From contig NZ_JAEHFY010000028.1 in the NCBI RefSeq assembly GCF_016623585.1, positions 1 through 35,443 of the forward strand: a stretch of 35,443 nucleotides of DNA. Direction: 5' to 3'. The position numbers and the translations under genes are program-made. Source of the DNA: Pedobacter segetis. Its GTDB lineage: Bacteria > Bacteroidota > Bacteroidia > Sphingobacteriales > Sphingobacteriaceae. Numbering within the stretch: the stretch's first letter is position 1; each line of letters begins with the position of its first letter. Below the pieces are notes generated by a model. That model saw only the letters and a list, made by a program, of their open reading frames with translations, had not been told where the DNA came from and made no database searches. Shown piece by piece: positions 1-8,948 of this stretch.

Positions 1-119
1 AAAATGTTATAAGGTTTAAATTTTTCATCTTTTTTACAGATAAAAACTTTCTTGATTAATGGTCTTTAAGCCTTTTTGATATTCTATTTAACCCAAATTT
101 TTTAAAATAATTTTAAATA

Positions 120-149
120 AAAGGCCCGAGAGATTAAGCTCGGGCCTTT
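120..149 (-). terminator. Intrinsic terminator of the amino-acid permease gene
   Basis: A perfect 11-bp inverted repeat (AAAGGCCCGAG at 120-130 and CTCGGGCCTTT at 139-149) encloses an 8-nt loop. It lies 19 bp beyond the stop codon of the minus-strand permease gene. Read on the minus strand, the GC-rich stem is followed by T-rich sequence (CCTTTTATTT), as expected for a Rho-independent terminator. Confidence 0.85.
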
Positions 150-168
150 AAACTATATCAAAAAAGTA

Positions 169-1686
169 TTACTCTTCTATCTTGGGTGCAGGAGGGTCTT
201 TAGGATCTACTAACTCTCCTTTCTGTAACAAAGAATGGCTTCTGCTGTAAGAAAAGTAGATCACAAAACCAATGGCTAACCAAACAATTAAACGTAACCA
301 ATTGATCCAGCCTAAACCAAAAATCATCAATCCGCAAACAATTATTCCCATAATAGGTACAAATGGTACCCAAGGGGTTTTAAATTGGCGGGGCAAATCT
401 GGATTGGTTTTCCTTAAAATGATAACTGCGGCACAAACCAGCATAAAAGCAAATAAGGTCCCTATACTGGTCATGTCGCCAACTATATCGCCCGGCACAA
501 AAGCGGCAAACAACCCAACCAAAACTAAAATTAATAAGTTGGCCTTGTAAGGGGTTTTATATTTAGGATGTAGCTCGCTAAACATTTTCGGCATTAAACC
601 ATCGGCACTCATAGAGTAAAAAACCCTAGATTGCCCTAAAAGCATTACCAAAATAACCGATGAAAAACCAAAAAGTATAGCAACGGTTACCGCTTGCCCT
701 AGCCAAGCATAGCCAAGCATATACTTATTGATAGCAAAAGCTACGGATGCTTCTTTACCAGTTGTCCTAAAATCTTCTACAGATGCAACACCAGTTAAAA
801 CATGCCCAAACAATACGTATAAAATGGTACATATAACCAAAGATCCTAAAATCCCTATTGGCATGTCTCTTTTTGGGTTCTTTGCCTCTTGGGCAGTGGT
901 ACTTACGGCATCAAAGCCTATAAATGCGAAAAACACCACACCTGCCGAACCAATTATGCCCCAAAAACCGCCATAATCATAACTAATGCCTTGATGGTCG
1001 GTATAGGTTGTAGCTGCCGGGATGTAAGGAGTATGGTTTGCAGGATTGATAAATCCCCATCCAATAACAATAAACAAGACTACAATACTTACCTTAACAA
1101 TAACGATGATATTGTTTACCAAGGCAGATTCTTGGGTTCCTCTTATTAGCAATAATGTTAGTACCGATACGATAAATAATGCGGGAAGATTGATCATGCC
1201 GGTATGTAAACCGTCTAAGCTAGTCTCAAAAGGGGAGTGGCTCCATTCATAAGGGATGGGTTTCATCCCAAAAGTGGTAACCAACAAATTATTTAGGTAT
1301 TCTGTCCAAGCAATGCCCACGGTAGCGGCCCCAACTGCATATTCTAAAATTAAATCCCAGCCAATGATCCAGGCTATCAACTCGCCCATGGTTGCGTAGC
1401 TATAAGTGTAGGCACTACCCGCTATTGGGATAGAAGATGAAAGTTCTGCATAGCAAAGCCCTGCTAAAGCACAACCAATAGAAGCAACAATAAAACCTAT
1501 GGTAACAGAAGGGCCGCCATGTTGTGCCGCTGCGGCAGCGGTTCTTACAAATAAACCAGCGCCTATAATAGCCCCAATTCCCAAAGCAATTAAAGAACTA
1601 GCGGTAAGTGTTCTTTTTAGCGTTTTTTCAGATTCGGCTGCATCGGCCAGCAACTGAGTGATCGATTTTTTAATAAATAAACCCAT
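169..1686 (-). CDS. APC-superfamily amino acid permease (CAT/YhdG-like)
   Basis: A 505-residue integral membrane protein, expected to import amino acids across the inner membrane by proton- or cation-coupled transport. Near the N-terminus it carries the APC signature GIGAIIGAGLFVRT (residues about 36-49), which forms the broken first helix of the substrate site. This is followed by about 12-14 hydrophobic helices. The layout, with a long extracytoplasmic loop around residues 140-165 and a short charged C-terminus rich in Pro and Glu, fits the cationic amino acid transporter (CAT) branch. The substrate cannot be read from the sequence. It is a single-gene transcript with its own terminator at 120-149, and it is divergent from the alanine symporter at 1894. 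The start is the first ATG of a 505-codon frame and matches the family N-terminus. The family assignment is firm; substrate specificity is inference. Confidence 0.9.
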   Translation of the reverse strand: MGLFIKKSITQLLADAAESEKTLKRTLTASSLIALGIGAIIGAGLFVRTAAAAAQHGGPSVTIGFIVASIGCALAGLCYAELSSSIPIAGSAYTYSYATMGELIAWIIGWDLILEYAVGAATVGIAWTEYLNNLLVTTFGMKPIPYEWSHSPFETSLDGLHTGMINLPALFIVSVLTLLLIRGTQESALVNNIIVIVKVSIVVLFIVIGWGFINPANHTPYIPAATTYTDHQGISYDYGGFWGIIGSAGVVFFAFIGFDAVSTTAQEAKNPKRDMPIGILGSLVICTILYVLFGHVLTGVASVEDFRTTGKEASVAFAINKYMLGYAWLGQAVTVAILFGFSSVILVMLLGQSRVFYSMSADGLMPKMFSELHPKYKTPYKANLLILVLVGLFAAFVPGDIVGDMTSIGTLFAFMLVCAAVIILRKTNPDLPRQFKTPWVPFVPIMGIIVCGLMIFGLGWINWLRLIVWLAIGFVIYFSYSRSHSLLQKGELVDPKDPPAPKIEE

Positions 1687-1800
1687 TTAATTTTCTTAAT
1701 TAAATTATTAGAAAGTATTTAGCGTGTAAAATAAAATCTAATGTAGCGTAAATCAAATTAAATTGAGCTGTTTTTTTAATTGTTTATCAAATTTATTACG

Positions 1801-1842
1801 AATTAATATTTGAAAAACGCTTCGTTTTAAAATTAATATTTG
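1801..1842 (+). promoter_or_regulatory. Possible promoter of the alanine symporter gene, with duplicated ATTAATATTTG
   Basis: AATTAATATTTG occurs twice, at 1801-1812 and 1831-1842, 30 bp apart. The TTTG of the first copy could serve as the -33 element. The second copy, TAATATTTG, is one base longer than the Bacteroidota -7 consensus TAnnTTTG, so the match is imperfect. It sits about 50 bp upstream of the symporter start at 1894. Weak evidence. Confidence 0.3.
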
Positions 1843-1893
1843 CGATTTATGCACAAAAACAATATCTTCTCCCGCTTAAACCTTAGGTAAAAT

Positions 1894-3516
1894 ATGAAAT
1901 TAAAATTATTAAAAGCTTTTTTATTATCCGTTGCATTTTTCAGTATCTCAAATTCTTGTTTTGCAATAGGCATAGATGAGAAAATAAACAAAGGTTTTGC
2001 ACCAATTGCAGATGCTTGGGAAACATTGGTGTTTACATCTATCCCTATAACAGATAAACTTTCAATCCCAATAGTGCTAATTGTATTAATTGGAGGTGCG
2101 TTGTTTTTTACGCTATATTTCTCTTTTGTAAACATCCGGAAATTTCCTATGGCGATAAAAGTTGTACAGGGTAAATATGATTTTGTGGAAGGTAATAGTG
2201 CTAAATCAAAAAAGACCCATCCTGATGATGAAGCTCCGCTACCTATTTCTGAAGATGAAAGAAGAGATGGAGAGGTAAGTCATTTCCAAGCGTTAACGGC
2301 AGCGGTTTCTGGTACCGTGGGTTTAGGGAATATTGCAGGCGTGGCGGTAGCCATTGCGGTTGGTGGGCCCGGCGCAACTTTTTGGATGGTTTTAGCGGGT
2401 TTGTTAGGAATGTCGTCAAAATTTGTAGAATGCACATTAGGCGTAAAATACAGAGATGTGGATAAAGACGGAACCATACATGGCGGGCCGATGTACTATT
2501 TATCCAAAGGTTTAAAGGAACTAAAAATGGCAACTGCAGGTAAAACCTTGGCCGTGGTTTTTGCAATACTTTGCGTAGGTGCATCTTTTGGAGGAGGAAA
2601 CGCTTTTCAATCAAATCAAGCGGTTGCACAACTTACATCTACTTTTGGGTTAGAGGGCGGTTTTATTAAAACATTATTAGGTTTGGCAATTGCTGCCATC
2701 GTAGCTATTGTGATTTTGGGGGGTATCAAGAGAATCGCAGTTTGGACAGAGCGAATCGTTCCGTTTATGGCAGGTTTATATGTAATAGCCTGTTTAATTA
2801 TCATTTTTGCGCATATCAATTACATAGGCCATGCTTTTGGGTTGATATTTTCTGAAGCTTTCTCCCCGGCTGCGGGAATGGGCGGATTTTTAGGGGTTTT
2901 GATAACCGGTTTTAGAAGAGCTGCTTTCTCTAACGAGGCAGGAGTTGGTTCTGCTTCAATTGCGCACTCGGCCGTAAAAACAAGGTATCCAGCAAGTGAA
3001 GGTGTGGTTTCTTTATTAGAGCCGTTTATAGATACGGTAGTTATTTGCACCATGACAGCCTTGGTTATTATTTTTTACAATATGGACGGTTTGTTTACCT
3101 ATGGCCTAACAGATGCAGCAGGTAATATAACCATACAAGCCACGGGGCAATCTGTTGGCGGAGTAGATTTGACCACATTGGCCTTTGATGCTGTGATTCC
3201 CCACTTTTCTTACGTTTTAACCATAGCCATTGTATTATTTGCGTTTTCTACCATGCTTTCATGGTCTTATTATGGTTTGCAAGCTTGGAAATACCTTTTT
3301 GGAAGGTCTAAATCTTCGGATATTACATACAAGATCTTATTCTTGATTTTTGTGATAATTGGAGCGGCAGCAACTTTAGACTCAGTAGTCAAATTTTCAG
3401 ATGCTATGATATTGGCCATGGTTTTCCCAAACATGATAGGTTTAATTATCTTATCGCCAAAAGTAAAAAGCGAAATGAACCGATATATGTTAGCCATCAA
3501 GAAAAGGTTTGATTAA
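1894..3516 (+). CDS. Sodium:alanine symporter family protein (AGCS, AlsT-like)
   Basis: A 540-residue transporter of the AGCS family (AlsT/DagA/GlyP), which takes up alanine or glycine with Na+ or H+. Family signatures are present: GTVGLGNIAGVA near residues 139-150, FVECTLGVKYR with GGPMYYL shortly after, and FRRAAFSNEAGVGSA around residues 342-356. About ten hydrophobic helices are visible. The N-terminus begins with a signal-peptide-like segment (basic start, hydrophobic core, ending ..SCFA at about residue 24) before the first transport helix at about residue 60. This extension is longer than in E. coli or Bacillus homologues. The gene is divergent from the APC permease, so two amino-acid carriers share a 207-bp intergenic region. 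The family is clear; the exact substrate is inferred. Confidence 0.92.
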   Translation: MKLKLLKAFLLSVAFFSISNSCFAIGIDEKINKGFAPIADAWETLVFTSIPITDKLSIPIVLIVLIGGALFFTLYFSFVNIRKFPMAIKVVQGKYDFVEGNSAKSKKTHPDDEAPLPISEDERRDGEVSHFQALTAAVSGTVGLGNIAGVAVAIAVGGPGATFWMVLAGLLGMSSKFVECTLGVKYRDVDKDGTIHGGPMYYLSKGLKELKMATAGKTLAVVFAILCVGASFGGGNAFQSNQAVAQLTSTFGLEGGFIKTLLGLAIAAIVAIVILGGIKRIAVWTERIVPFMAGLYVIACLIIIFAHINYIGHAFGLIFSEAFSPAAGMGGFLGVLITGFRRAAFSNEAGVGSASIAHSAVKTRYPASEGVVSLLEPFIDTVVICTMTALVIIFYNMDGLFTYGLTDAAGNITIQATGQSVGGVDLTTLAFDAVIPHFSYVLTIAIVLFAFSTMLSWSYYGLQAWKYLFGRSKSSDITYKILFLIFVIIGAAATLDSVVKFSDAMILAMVFPNMIGLIILSPKVKSEMNRYMLAIKKRFD

Positions 3517-3590
3517 GCCATTAACAATCAAAAACTTAAAGTAATTGATAATTTAGCTTGCTAAAAAATATTATTTTTTTTTAGAAATTA

Positions 3591-3621
3591 TTTGCAGCAT
3601 TCAATAAAAAACCTACTTTTG
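3591..3621 (+). promoter_or_regulatory. Promoter of tRNA-Pro (Bacteroidota -33/-7 type)
   Basis: TTTG at 3591-3594 and TACTTTTG at 3614-3621 (a perfect TAnnTTTG) are separated by 19 bp. This is the standard Bacteroidota primary-sigma promoter. It ends 21 bp before the tRNA, which places transcription initiation just upstream of the mature 5' end. Confidence 0.8.
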
Positions 3622-3642
3622 CAATCCCAATCACAATAAGTT

Positions 3643-3716
3643 CGGGATGTAGCGTAGCCCGGTATCGCGCCACATTTGGGATGTGGAGGCCGCAGGTTCG
3701 AATCCTGCCATCCCGA
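3643..3716 (+). tRNA. tRNA-Pro (anticodon TGG)
   Basis: A 74-nt cloverleaf. The acceptor stem is CGGGATG (3643-3649) paired with CATCCCG (3709-3715), with discriminator A at 3716. The anticodon stem CCACA/TGTGG (3670-3674 and 3682-3686) surrounds the loop TTTGGGA, giving anticodon TGG (3677-3679), which reads proline CCN codons. The T arm contains the invariant GGTTCGAATCC. The 3' CCA is not encoded. The first base pair is C-G rather than G-C, which is typical of bacterial tRNA-Pro. Confidence 0.97.
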
Positions 3717-3740
3717 CTGAGACCCAGTCTAAATGAATGC

Positions 3741-3774
3741 AAAACCCTCTAAATAGCATTATTTAGAGGGTTTT
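3741..3774 (+). terminator. Terminator of tRNA-Pro
   Basis: A perfect 14-bp inverted repeat (AAAACCCTCTAAAT at 3741-3754, ATTTAGAGGGTTTT at 3761-3774) has a 6-nt loop. It is followed by a T-rich run (CAGTTTTTTAA). It lies 25 bp after the tRNA 3' end. Confidence 0.85.
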
Positions 3775-3846
3775 CAGTTTTTTAACAGTCTATCTTAGTA
3801 CATCATAATCTACCTGTCATGTGAACAATAAGGTGAACACTTTTAA

Positions 3847-3918
3847 ATATTAGATCTCTTCACGGAAAACGGTTTAATAGAAAATAAACGATCAAAAGGA
3901 GGTAAAAGTAGAGGATGA
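3847..3918 (+). pseudogene. Possible orphan C-terminal coding scrap downstream of tRNA-Pro
   Basis: An open stretch of 23 codons after an in-frame stop, ending in TGA at 3916-3918, translates to a very protein-like tail: residues ILDLFTENGLIENK followed by the basic end RSKGGKSRG. There is no start codon and no upstream continuation. Just before it, GTGAACA is repeated at 3821-3827 and 3833-3839. The position just behind a tRNA is a classic integration locus, so this may be debris of an excised or decayed element. The evidence is only compositional. Confidence 0.2.
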
Positions 3919-3968
3919 CGTTGAAAACATCTTTACTTTATAATTTTTTTTTTGAATTCAAACTTTCG

Positions 3969-5003
3969 TTAAAAATAGGTCTTCACAGCAAATTCAAACT
4001 GCTCTATAAAGATTCTTTTAAAGGCGCTCAGGTTATTTTGCTCATAAAAGATCAACATCGCTTTTTTATAGGCAATGGCATCTACTGTTCTGAAAGAGAT
4101 CGGGCAGTATTCATGAGCCATCAGCATAGCATTACTAATGATTCGGGCGGTACGTTTGTTCCCGTCCCCAAATGCTTGTATATAGGAGAGTAAAATCAAT
4201 AAGAGTAAGGCTTTCTCAAACACATTTTCTTTTGCATTTACCAAATCGCACATTTTTTCTAAGGCTTCCCTAATTTGATGTTCATTATCTAAAGGTTTGT
4301 AATTGGTGCCTGTTACGCCTACTCTTCGGGTACGAATGTTACGGTCAACACCTAAGTCTTTTACCAAAATACTATGGATATCTTCTATTGCTGCGATTTT
4401 AAGAGGTTGCATATAATCAGGATGCTCCGCAATAAAATTAATCGCTTCTTTATGGTTCAGCAACATTGTGGCATCGTCCTTTGGTTTGCCTGCTGCAGTT
4501 TCCTGGTCTTTTAGCAAACGTTCGGTCTCTAGCAAAGAATAAGTATTTCCTTCTATCTGGGAAGATTTCCAGCTTAAATCAATAGCTAAACGTTCCATCT
4601 CTTTTTGATAAGCAGATGCAGATAGATGAGACACATTATCTTTAAAAGTTAGCTGTAAAGTTTCCAATTGTTGCTGTTCAGCTTTTGTGAAAATACTTAC
4701 TGCTGGTAAAGTAACCTCTACCAATACAAAATTAAAATACTCATGGATTTGTCGTTCATCAATTTCCTTTTCGAAATAGCTTTCCAAATCAATAGGAAAA
4801 AAAAGTTGATAGCTTGGGCTAATAAGGTATTTAGTCCCTTTTCCTTTACCCTCTATAATGATAAAACCGTCAGTCACTAATTTTCCCAGTGCCCTTTTGG
4901 TCGTAGCATAAGCTTTATCCGTATGGATTCCTTCATGAATCTCCATGGAGGATTGTGAGGGATTTGCTTGAATATAATTAATTAACAGTTCTTGTAAATC
5001 CAT
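3969..5003 (-). CDS. Fic-domain protein with N-terminal winged helix; catalytic His replaced by Gln
   Basis: A 344-residue protein. Residues about 1-65 look like a winged helix-turn-helix (MDLQELLINYI.. then a recognition-helix-like segment and a basic wing, IEGKGKGTKYL). A Fic/DOC domain follows. The class II inhibitory motif S-S-Q-I-E-G-N occupies residues 147-153; its Glu151 would block the ATP gamma-phosphate site. The active-site loop reads Q-A-F-G-D-G-N-K-R from residue 276, where canonical Fic AMPylases have H-P-F-x-D/E-G-N-G/K-R. The catalytic histidine is therefore a glutamine (codon CAA, read directly at 4176-4178). Nucleotide-binding residues of the loop are kept. The protein probably binds nucleotide but may not transfer AMP; alternatively it could act as a DNA-binding sensor. 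The gene stands alone, with a repeated operator-like block immediately upstream. The family is certain; the function is open. Confidence 0.88.
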   Translation of the reverse strand: MDLQELLINYIQANPSQSSMEIHEGIHTDKAYATTKRALGKLVTDGFIIIEGKGKGTKYLISPSYQLFFPIDLESYFEKEIDERQIHEYFNFVLVEVTLPAVSIFTKAEQQQLETLQLTFKDNVSHLSASAYQKEMERLAIDLSWKSSQIEGNTYSLLETERLLKDQETAAGKPKDDATMLLNHKEAINFIAEHPDYMQPLKIAAIEDIHSILVKDLGVDRNIRTRRVGVTGTNYKPLDNEHQIREALEKMCDLVNAKENVFEKALLLLILLSYIQAFGDGNKRTARIISNAMLMAHEYCPISFRTVDAIAYKKAMLIFYEQNNLSAFKRIFIEQFEFAVKTYF

Positions 5004-5015
5004 AAGATATGATTA

Positions 5016-5150
5016 AAGCTCATAATAAATATAAATATAGCTCATATTTTAAGAAAAATGCGCTTCAAAATTAATATTTATGAGCTTAAAATTATTGTAG
5101 CTCCAGTTAAAGTGTTATTGGGCTCATTTATTGAGAGAAATGCGCTTAAA
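5016..5150. promoter_or_regulatory. Duplicated inverted-repeat operator-like block upstream of the Fic/wHTH gene
   Basis: Half-sites of the form ATGMGC or its complement occur at 5018-5023 (GCTCAT), 5040-5045 (GCTCAT), 5058-5063 (ATGCGC), 5080-5085 (ATGAGC), 5100-5105 (GCTCCA, near match), 5122-5127 (GCTCAT) and 5140-5145 (ATGCGC). Centre spacings are 22, 18, 22, 20, 22 and 18 bp. The inverted pair GCTCAT-N12-ATGCGC recurs exactly 82 bp apart with similar flanks, so the block is a diverged duplication. It begins 13 bp upstream of the Fic start codon, which fits autoregulation by that protein's winged helix (inference). Confidence 0.6.
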
Positions 5151-6007
5151 AATATATTAGTAGGAGGCCAGATGATGTTTAACTATCTGTAATATTGAAT
5201 TTTATAGAATAATATTTGAACTGAAATGAATTCATATGAATCACTTTTTTGATTTTCCTGAGAACTGTTTTGAAAAATAAGTTAAAACAAAAACCATCAT
5301 AACAACAAACAGTTTCGAGATTCACTTCATATTGAGGTTGAACAAAGAAAAAAAAGGAAGTGCCCTGATATGTATCCCAGAATATCAGTAAGTGGGGAAA
5401 AATTGAAATGTCTTTGCGAAAGTTGGTAAAGGTTACGGACTGGAAAGTGGTAAAAGGTATGGCAAAATAAATGAACATTGAGCGGTAAAACTCAAATAAT
5501 GCGCCACAGGCATATAATCTTTTTGTGCTTAAAAAAGAAAGTTTTAAATCTTGTGAAAAACCGAGGCACCAATCTTTGTTTTTAATATCCAAACCTTCAA
5601 TCAACAAAGGTTTATCTCCTATTAATTAATCTTGCTATCCACATCAATATGATAATTGGATGAGTTTTAAAAGTGCCAATATTTAATTTTACCTGTTTAT
5701 CTTTTGCCAATTAAAACCCTTTATTTTTTATGTATGAATAAGCCAGGGTTGGGCAAAAAAAAATTAGTACGATTAATGATAAAATTTTCATAAAAAAGAG
5801 AGTAGTCTTAAAAAAGAAATTTTAAAAGTAAAACCATCAGATAAACTTATTGAGTAAAGGCGGTTGGGTGGCAAAATTTACACCTTTAAAATTTATAGAT
5901 TACTAAAATTGCCAATAAATAGAATATTTTCTTAAACTTTAAATAATTGCCTTATTTTAGTCCAAAAGTCCATTATAAATCAAACTAACAAATATATAAT
6001 CCATAAT
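5151..6007. other. Long spacer without a convincing gene
   Basis: This 857-bp AT-rich stretch holds one minus-strand open frame (5179-5607, 142 codons). It is very rich in Phe and Tyr, has no recognisable motif, and looks unlike the coding sequences around it, so I do not call it a gene. No tRNA, strong terminator or tandem repeat is visible. The last 100 bp should contain the GH2 promoter, but I find no perfect TAnnTTTG there. Confidence 0.5.
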
Positions 6008-8797
6008 TTGATGAAGTCTAAACTTGTTTTATTATCTATTTTGTCATTTTTTTATGCCTTGGCCGTTCAGGCTCAGCAAACCGAAATAAAATATTTATCA
6101 GGATTAGACAAAGACCATACTGTTACCTGGGATTTTCTTTGTACAAAAGGAATGAATAGCGGTAAATGGTCAAAAATTCAGGTGCCTTCCTGCTGGGAGC
6201 TACAAGGCTTCGGTAATTATGATTATGGTAAAACAGATTTGGTAAAACAAGCCGATGAACAAGGCTTTTATAAATATAAATTCAAAGTTGATAATAGCTG
6301 GAAAGGTAAATTGGTAAATATTGTATTTGATGGCTCCATGACTGATACTGAAGTAAAAATCAATGGAAAACCAGCAGGTAAGATACACCAAGGGGCTTTT
6401 TACAGGTTCAAATACAATATAAGCAGTCTCTTAAAATACGGACAAACCAATTTGCTGGAAGTAAAAGTCAGCAAGAAATCTCAAAATCTATCCGTAAATC
6501 AGGCAGAGCGTGAAGCCGATTTCTGGATATTCGGAGGGATTTTTAGACCGGTTTATCTAGAAGCATTGCCCCAATCTAATATCGAGCGTATAGCAGTTGA
6601 TGCCAAAGCGAACGGCGATTTTATGTTGAGTGTTTATCCAAAAAGCCAAATTGATGGTTATAAACTAGAAGCGGTAGTAAAAACTTCTGATGGCAGCAAA
6701 AACTTAAAGACCATATCCGAAACGGTTAATGCCAGGGATACGCTCATAAATTTAGAAAGCAATTTTAAGGATATACAGTTATGGAGCCCCGAGTTCCCCA
6801 ACCTTTATTGGGTTGAGGTAAATTTAATCAATGAAAAAGGCAAAACGGTTCATTCCATTAATCAAAAATTTGGTTTCAGAACGGTAGAATTAAGACCAAA
6901 AGATGGTTTTTACCTCAACAATCAAAAGGTAATATTTAAAGGGGTAAACAGGCATAGCTTTTGGCCTACCAGCGGGCGAACAACCAGCAAAGCATTAAGT
7001 ATAACCGATGTGGAAATGATGAAAGACATGAACATGAATGCAGTTCGTATGTCGCATTACCCTCCGGATGTTCATTTTTTAGATGTTTGTGATTCTTTAG
7101 GATTGATGGTTTTAGATGAATTGACTGGCTGGCATAATTTCTATGACGATTCTATAGGGCATCGTTTGGTAAAAGAAATGGTGATCCGTGATGTGAACCA
7201 CCCAAGTATTGTAATCTGGGATAATGGTAACGAGGGCGGTTTTAATTTTAACCTAGATGATGACTTTGCAAAATACGACCCTCAAAACCGTATAGTGATA
7301 CATCCCTGGGCTAAGTTTAGGGGCACCGATACCAAACACTACCCAACTTATAATGCCCTGCAGAATAATTTTATCTATAATGATGATGTTTTCTTTCCTA
7401 CCGAATTTTTACACGGCTTGTATGATGGAGGGCATGGTGCAGGCTTAGAAGATTTTTGGGATGTGGTACTTAAATATCCAAATGCTGCAGGTGGCTTTTT
7501 ATGGGTTTTTGCCGATGAGGGTGTAGTGCGTAAAGATAAAAAGGATAGTTTAGATGCTGCCGGCAATTTTGCACCAGATGGAATTTTAGGGCCTTATCAT
7601 GAAAAGGAAGGAAGCTATTATACCATTAAGGAAATCTGGTCGCCGGTTTATATCAACCAAAAAAATATAACTTCTACGTTTAATGGTCAATTACCTGTAG
7701 AGAACAGGTATATGTTTACCAATCTTAATCAATGCAAATTCACTTGGAAGCTTGCAAGCTTTAACAATAAACCCGATTCACTAGCCAAGCAAATTGATGC
7801 AACAGGAGGAGCAGATAATATCGATCTATCGCCAAATGAAAGAGGTTGGTTGAATTTAAAATTACCCGAAAACTGGATGAATAGCGATGTTTTATATGTT
7901 ACCGCTAAAGACCCTCACAATAAAGAGATTTTTACTTGGAGTTGGCCAATAAAAACAGCAAAAGATTTGGCCAAAAAATGGATCGTTCCCACAACAGCTC
8001 AAGCAGCAATATCCGTTTCCGAAGAACAGAATCTTCTGCAAATTAAACAAGATAACATCACTTTAATTTTTAATAAAACCACCGGTTATCTACAAAAAGT
8101 GGTAAAAGCAGGGAAAGACCTTTCTTTGTCTGAAGGGCCAGTATTGGCAGGTTTTGACCAAAAACTAGATTCTTTTAGCCATAAGCAATCTGGCGAAAAT
8201 TATACAGTAAGCGCTTCTTACAAGGGAAAGGATAATGACTGGTTAAAAGTGGACTGGACATTTAAACCTGGTTTGCCTGTTAAATTAGAATATTCTTACC
8301 GCCAGAATGAAAAAAAAGAGGTGGATTATGCGGGTATCACATTCAATTATCCCGAAGAAAAAATTACCGGTATGCAATATTTAGGAAGAGGGCCTTACCA
8401 TGTCTATAAGAATAGGTTGAAAGGTCAGCGGTTTGATTTATGGGACAAAAAATACAACAATACCATTACGGGAGAAATATATGAGGGATATCCCGAATTT
8501 AAAGGAAACCATGCAGAAGTTTACTGGGTGCAGATTGAAAACAAAGAATTCCCGTTTAAAGTTTATACAGAGCAAGACCATGTGTTTTTACAGATGCTGA
8601 AAACCGAAAAACCAAAAGGAGCTTTCAATAAAAATACCGATATAAATTATCCGAAAGGTAACCTCGGTTTTATGGATTATATCCCACCTATTGGTACAAA
8701 GTTTCACGGTGCCGATGAGATGGGCCCGGAAGGTCAGAAAAATAATGTGACCAATAAAAGTGGCGAAGTAAGCGCTTTATGGTTCGATTTCCGATAA
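6008..8797 (+). CDS. Secreted glycoside hydrolase family 2 (beta-galactosidase-like)
   Basis: A 929-residue enzyme with a signal peptide (cleavage near ALAVQA-QQ, residue about 23), probably periplasmic. The order is a GH2 sugar-binding jelly roll (WSKIQVPSCWELQGFGNYDY at about 57-77), an immunoglobulin-like domain, a TIM barrel from about residue 300, and a C-terminal LacZ small-chain-like beta-sandwich with the LacZ-like motif YLGRGPYHVYKNR. The acid/base Glu409 lies in WDNGNEGG, after HPSIVIW. The nucleophile is probably Glu466 in FFPTEFLHG. Members hydrolyse terminal beta-linked galactose or related residues from glycans. No SusC/SusD pair or sulfatase neighbours it, so the substrate is unknown. 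Two tandem ATG codons open the frame; either 6008 or 6011 could be used. The family is firm; beta-galactosidase specificity is inferred. Confidence 0.92.
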   Translation: MMKSKLVLLSILSFFYALAVQAQQTEIKYLSGLDKDHTVTWDFLCTKGMNSGKWSKIQVPSCWELQGFGNYDYGKTDLVKQADEQGFYKYKFKVDNSWKGKLVNIVFDGSMTDTEVKINGKPAGKIHQGAFYRFKYNISSLLKYGQTNLLEVKVSKKSQNLSVNQAEREADFWIFGGIFRPVYLEALPQSNIERIAVDAKANGDFMLSVYPKSQIDGYKLEAVVKTSDGSKNLKTISETVNARDTLINLESNFKDIQLWSPEFPNLYWVEVNLINEKGKTVHSINQKFGFRTVELRPKDGFYLNNQKVIFKGVNRHSFWPTSGRTTSKALSITDVEMMKDMNMNAVRMSHYPPDVHFLDVCDSLGLMVLDELTGWHNFYDDSIGHRLVKEMVIRDVNHPSIVIWDNGNEGGFNFNLDDDFAKYDPQNRIVIHPWAKFRGTDTKHYPTYNALQNNFIYNDDVFFPTEFLHGLYDGGHGAGLEDFWDVVLKYPNAAGGFLWVFADEGVVRKDKKDSLDAAGNFAPDGILGPYHEKEGSYYTIKEIWSPVYINQKNITSTFNGQLPVENRYMFTNLNQCKFTWKLASFNNKPDSLAKQIDATGGADNIDLSPNERGWLNLKLPENWMNSDVLYVTAKDPHNKEIFTWSWPIKTAKDLAKKWIVPTTAQAAISVSEEQNLLQIKQDNITLIFNKTTGYLQKVVKAGKDLSLSEGPVLAGFDQKLDSFSHKQSGENYTVSASYKGKDNDWLKVDWTFKPGLPVKLEYSYRQNEKKEVDYAGITFNYPEEKITGMQYLGRGPYHVYKNRLKGQRFDLWDKKYNNTITGEIYEGYPEFKGNHAEVYWVQIENKEFPFKVYTEQDHVFLQMLKTEKPKGAFNKNTDINYPKGNLGFMDYIPPIGTKFHGADEMGPEGQKNNVTNKSGEVSALWFDFR

Positions 8798-8948
8798 AAG
8801 ATAGATTTTAGTTTAACATTAAGCGTAGGTTTCGGCGTATCGATATAAACAACTGTGTAGTGTAAACTGCATTAATGGGATTGTATTTAAGAAAAATAAT
8901 CTTAACTAAACTATTAAGAATCTTAATTGATGTAATTTAGCGCTAATT

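Noticed and set aside
5179-5607. 142-codon minus-strand open frame in the 1-kb spacer
   Set aside because: It is very rich in Phe and Tyr, has no motif, no recognisable start context and no coding-like composition; most likely a chance open frame in AT-rich DNA.
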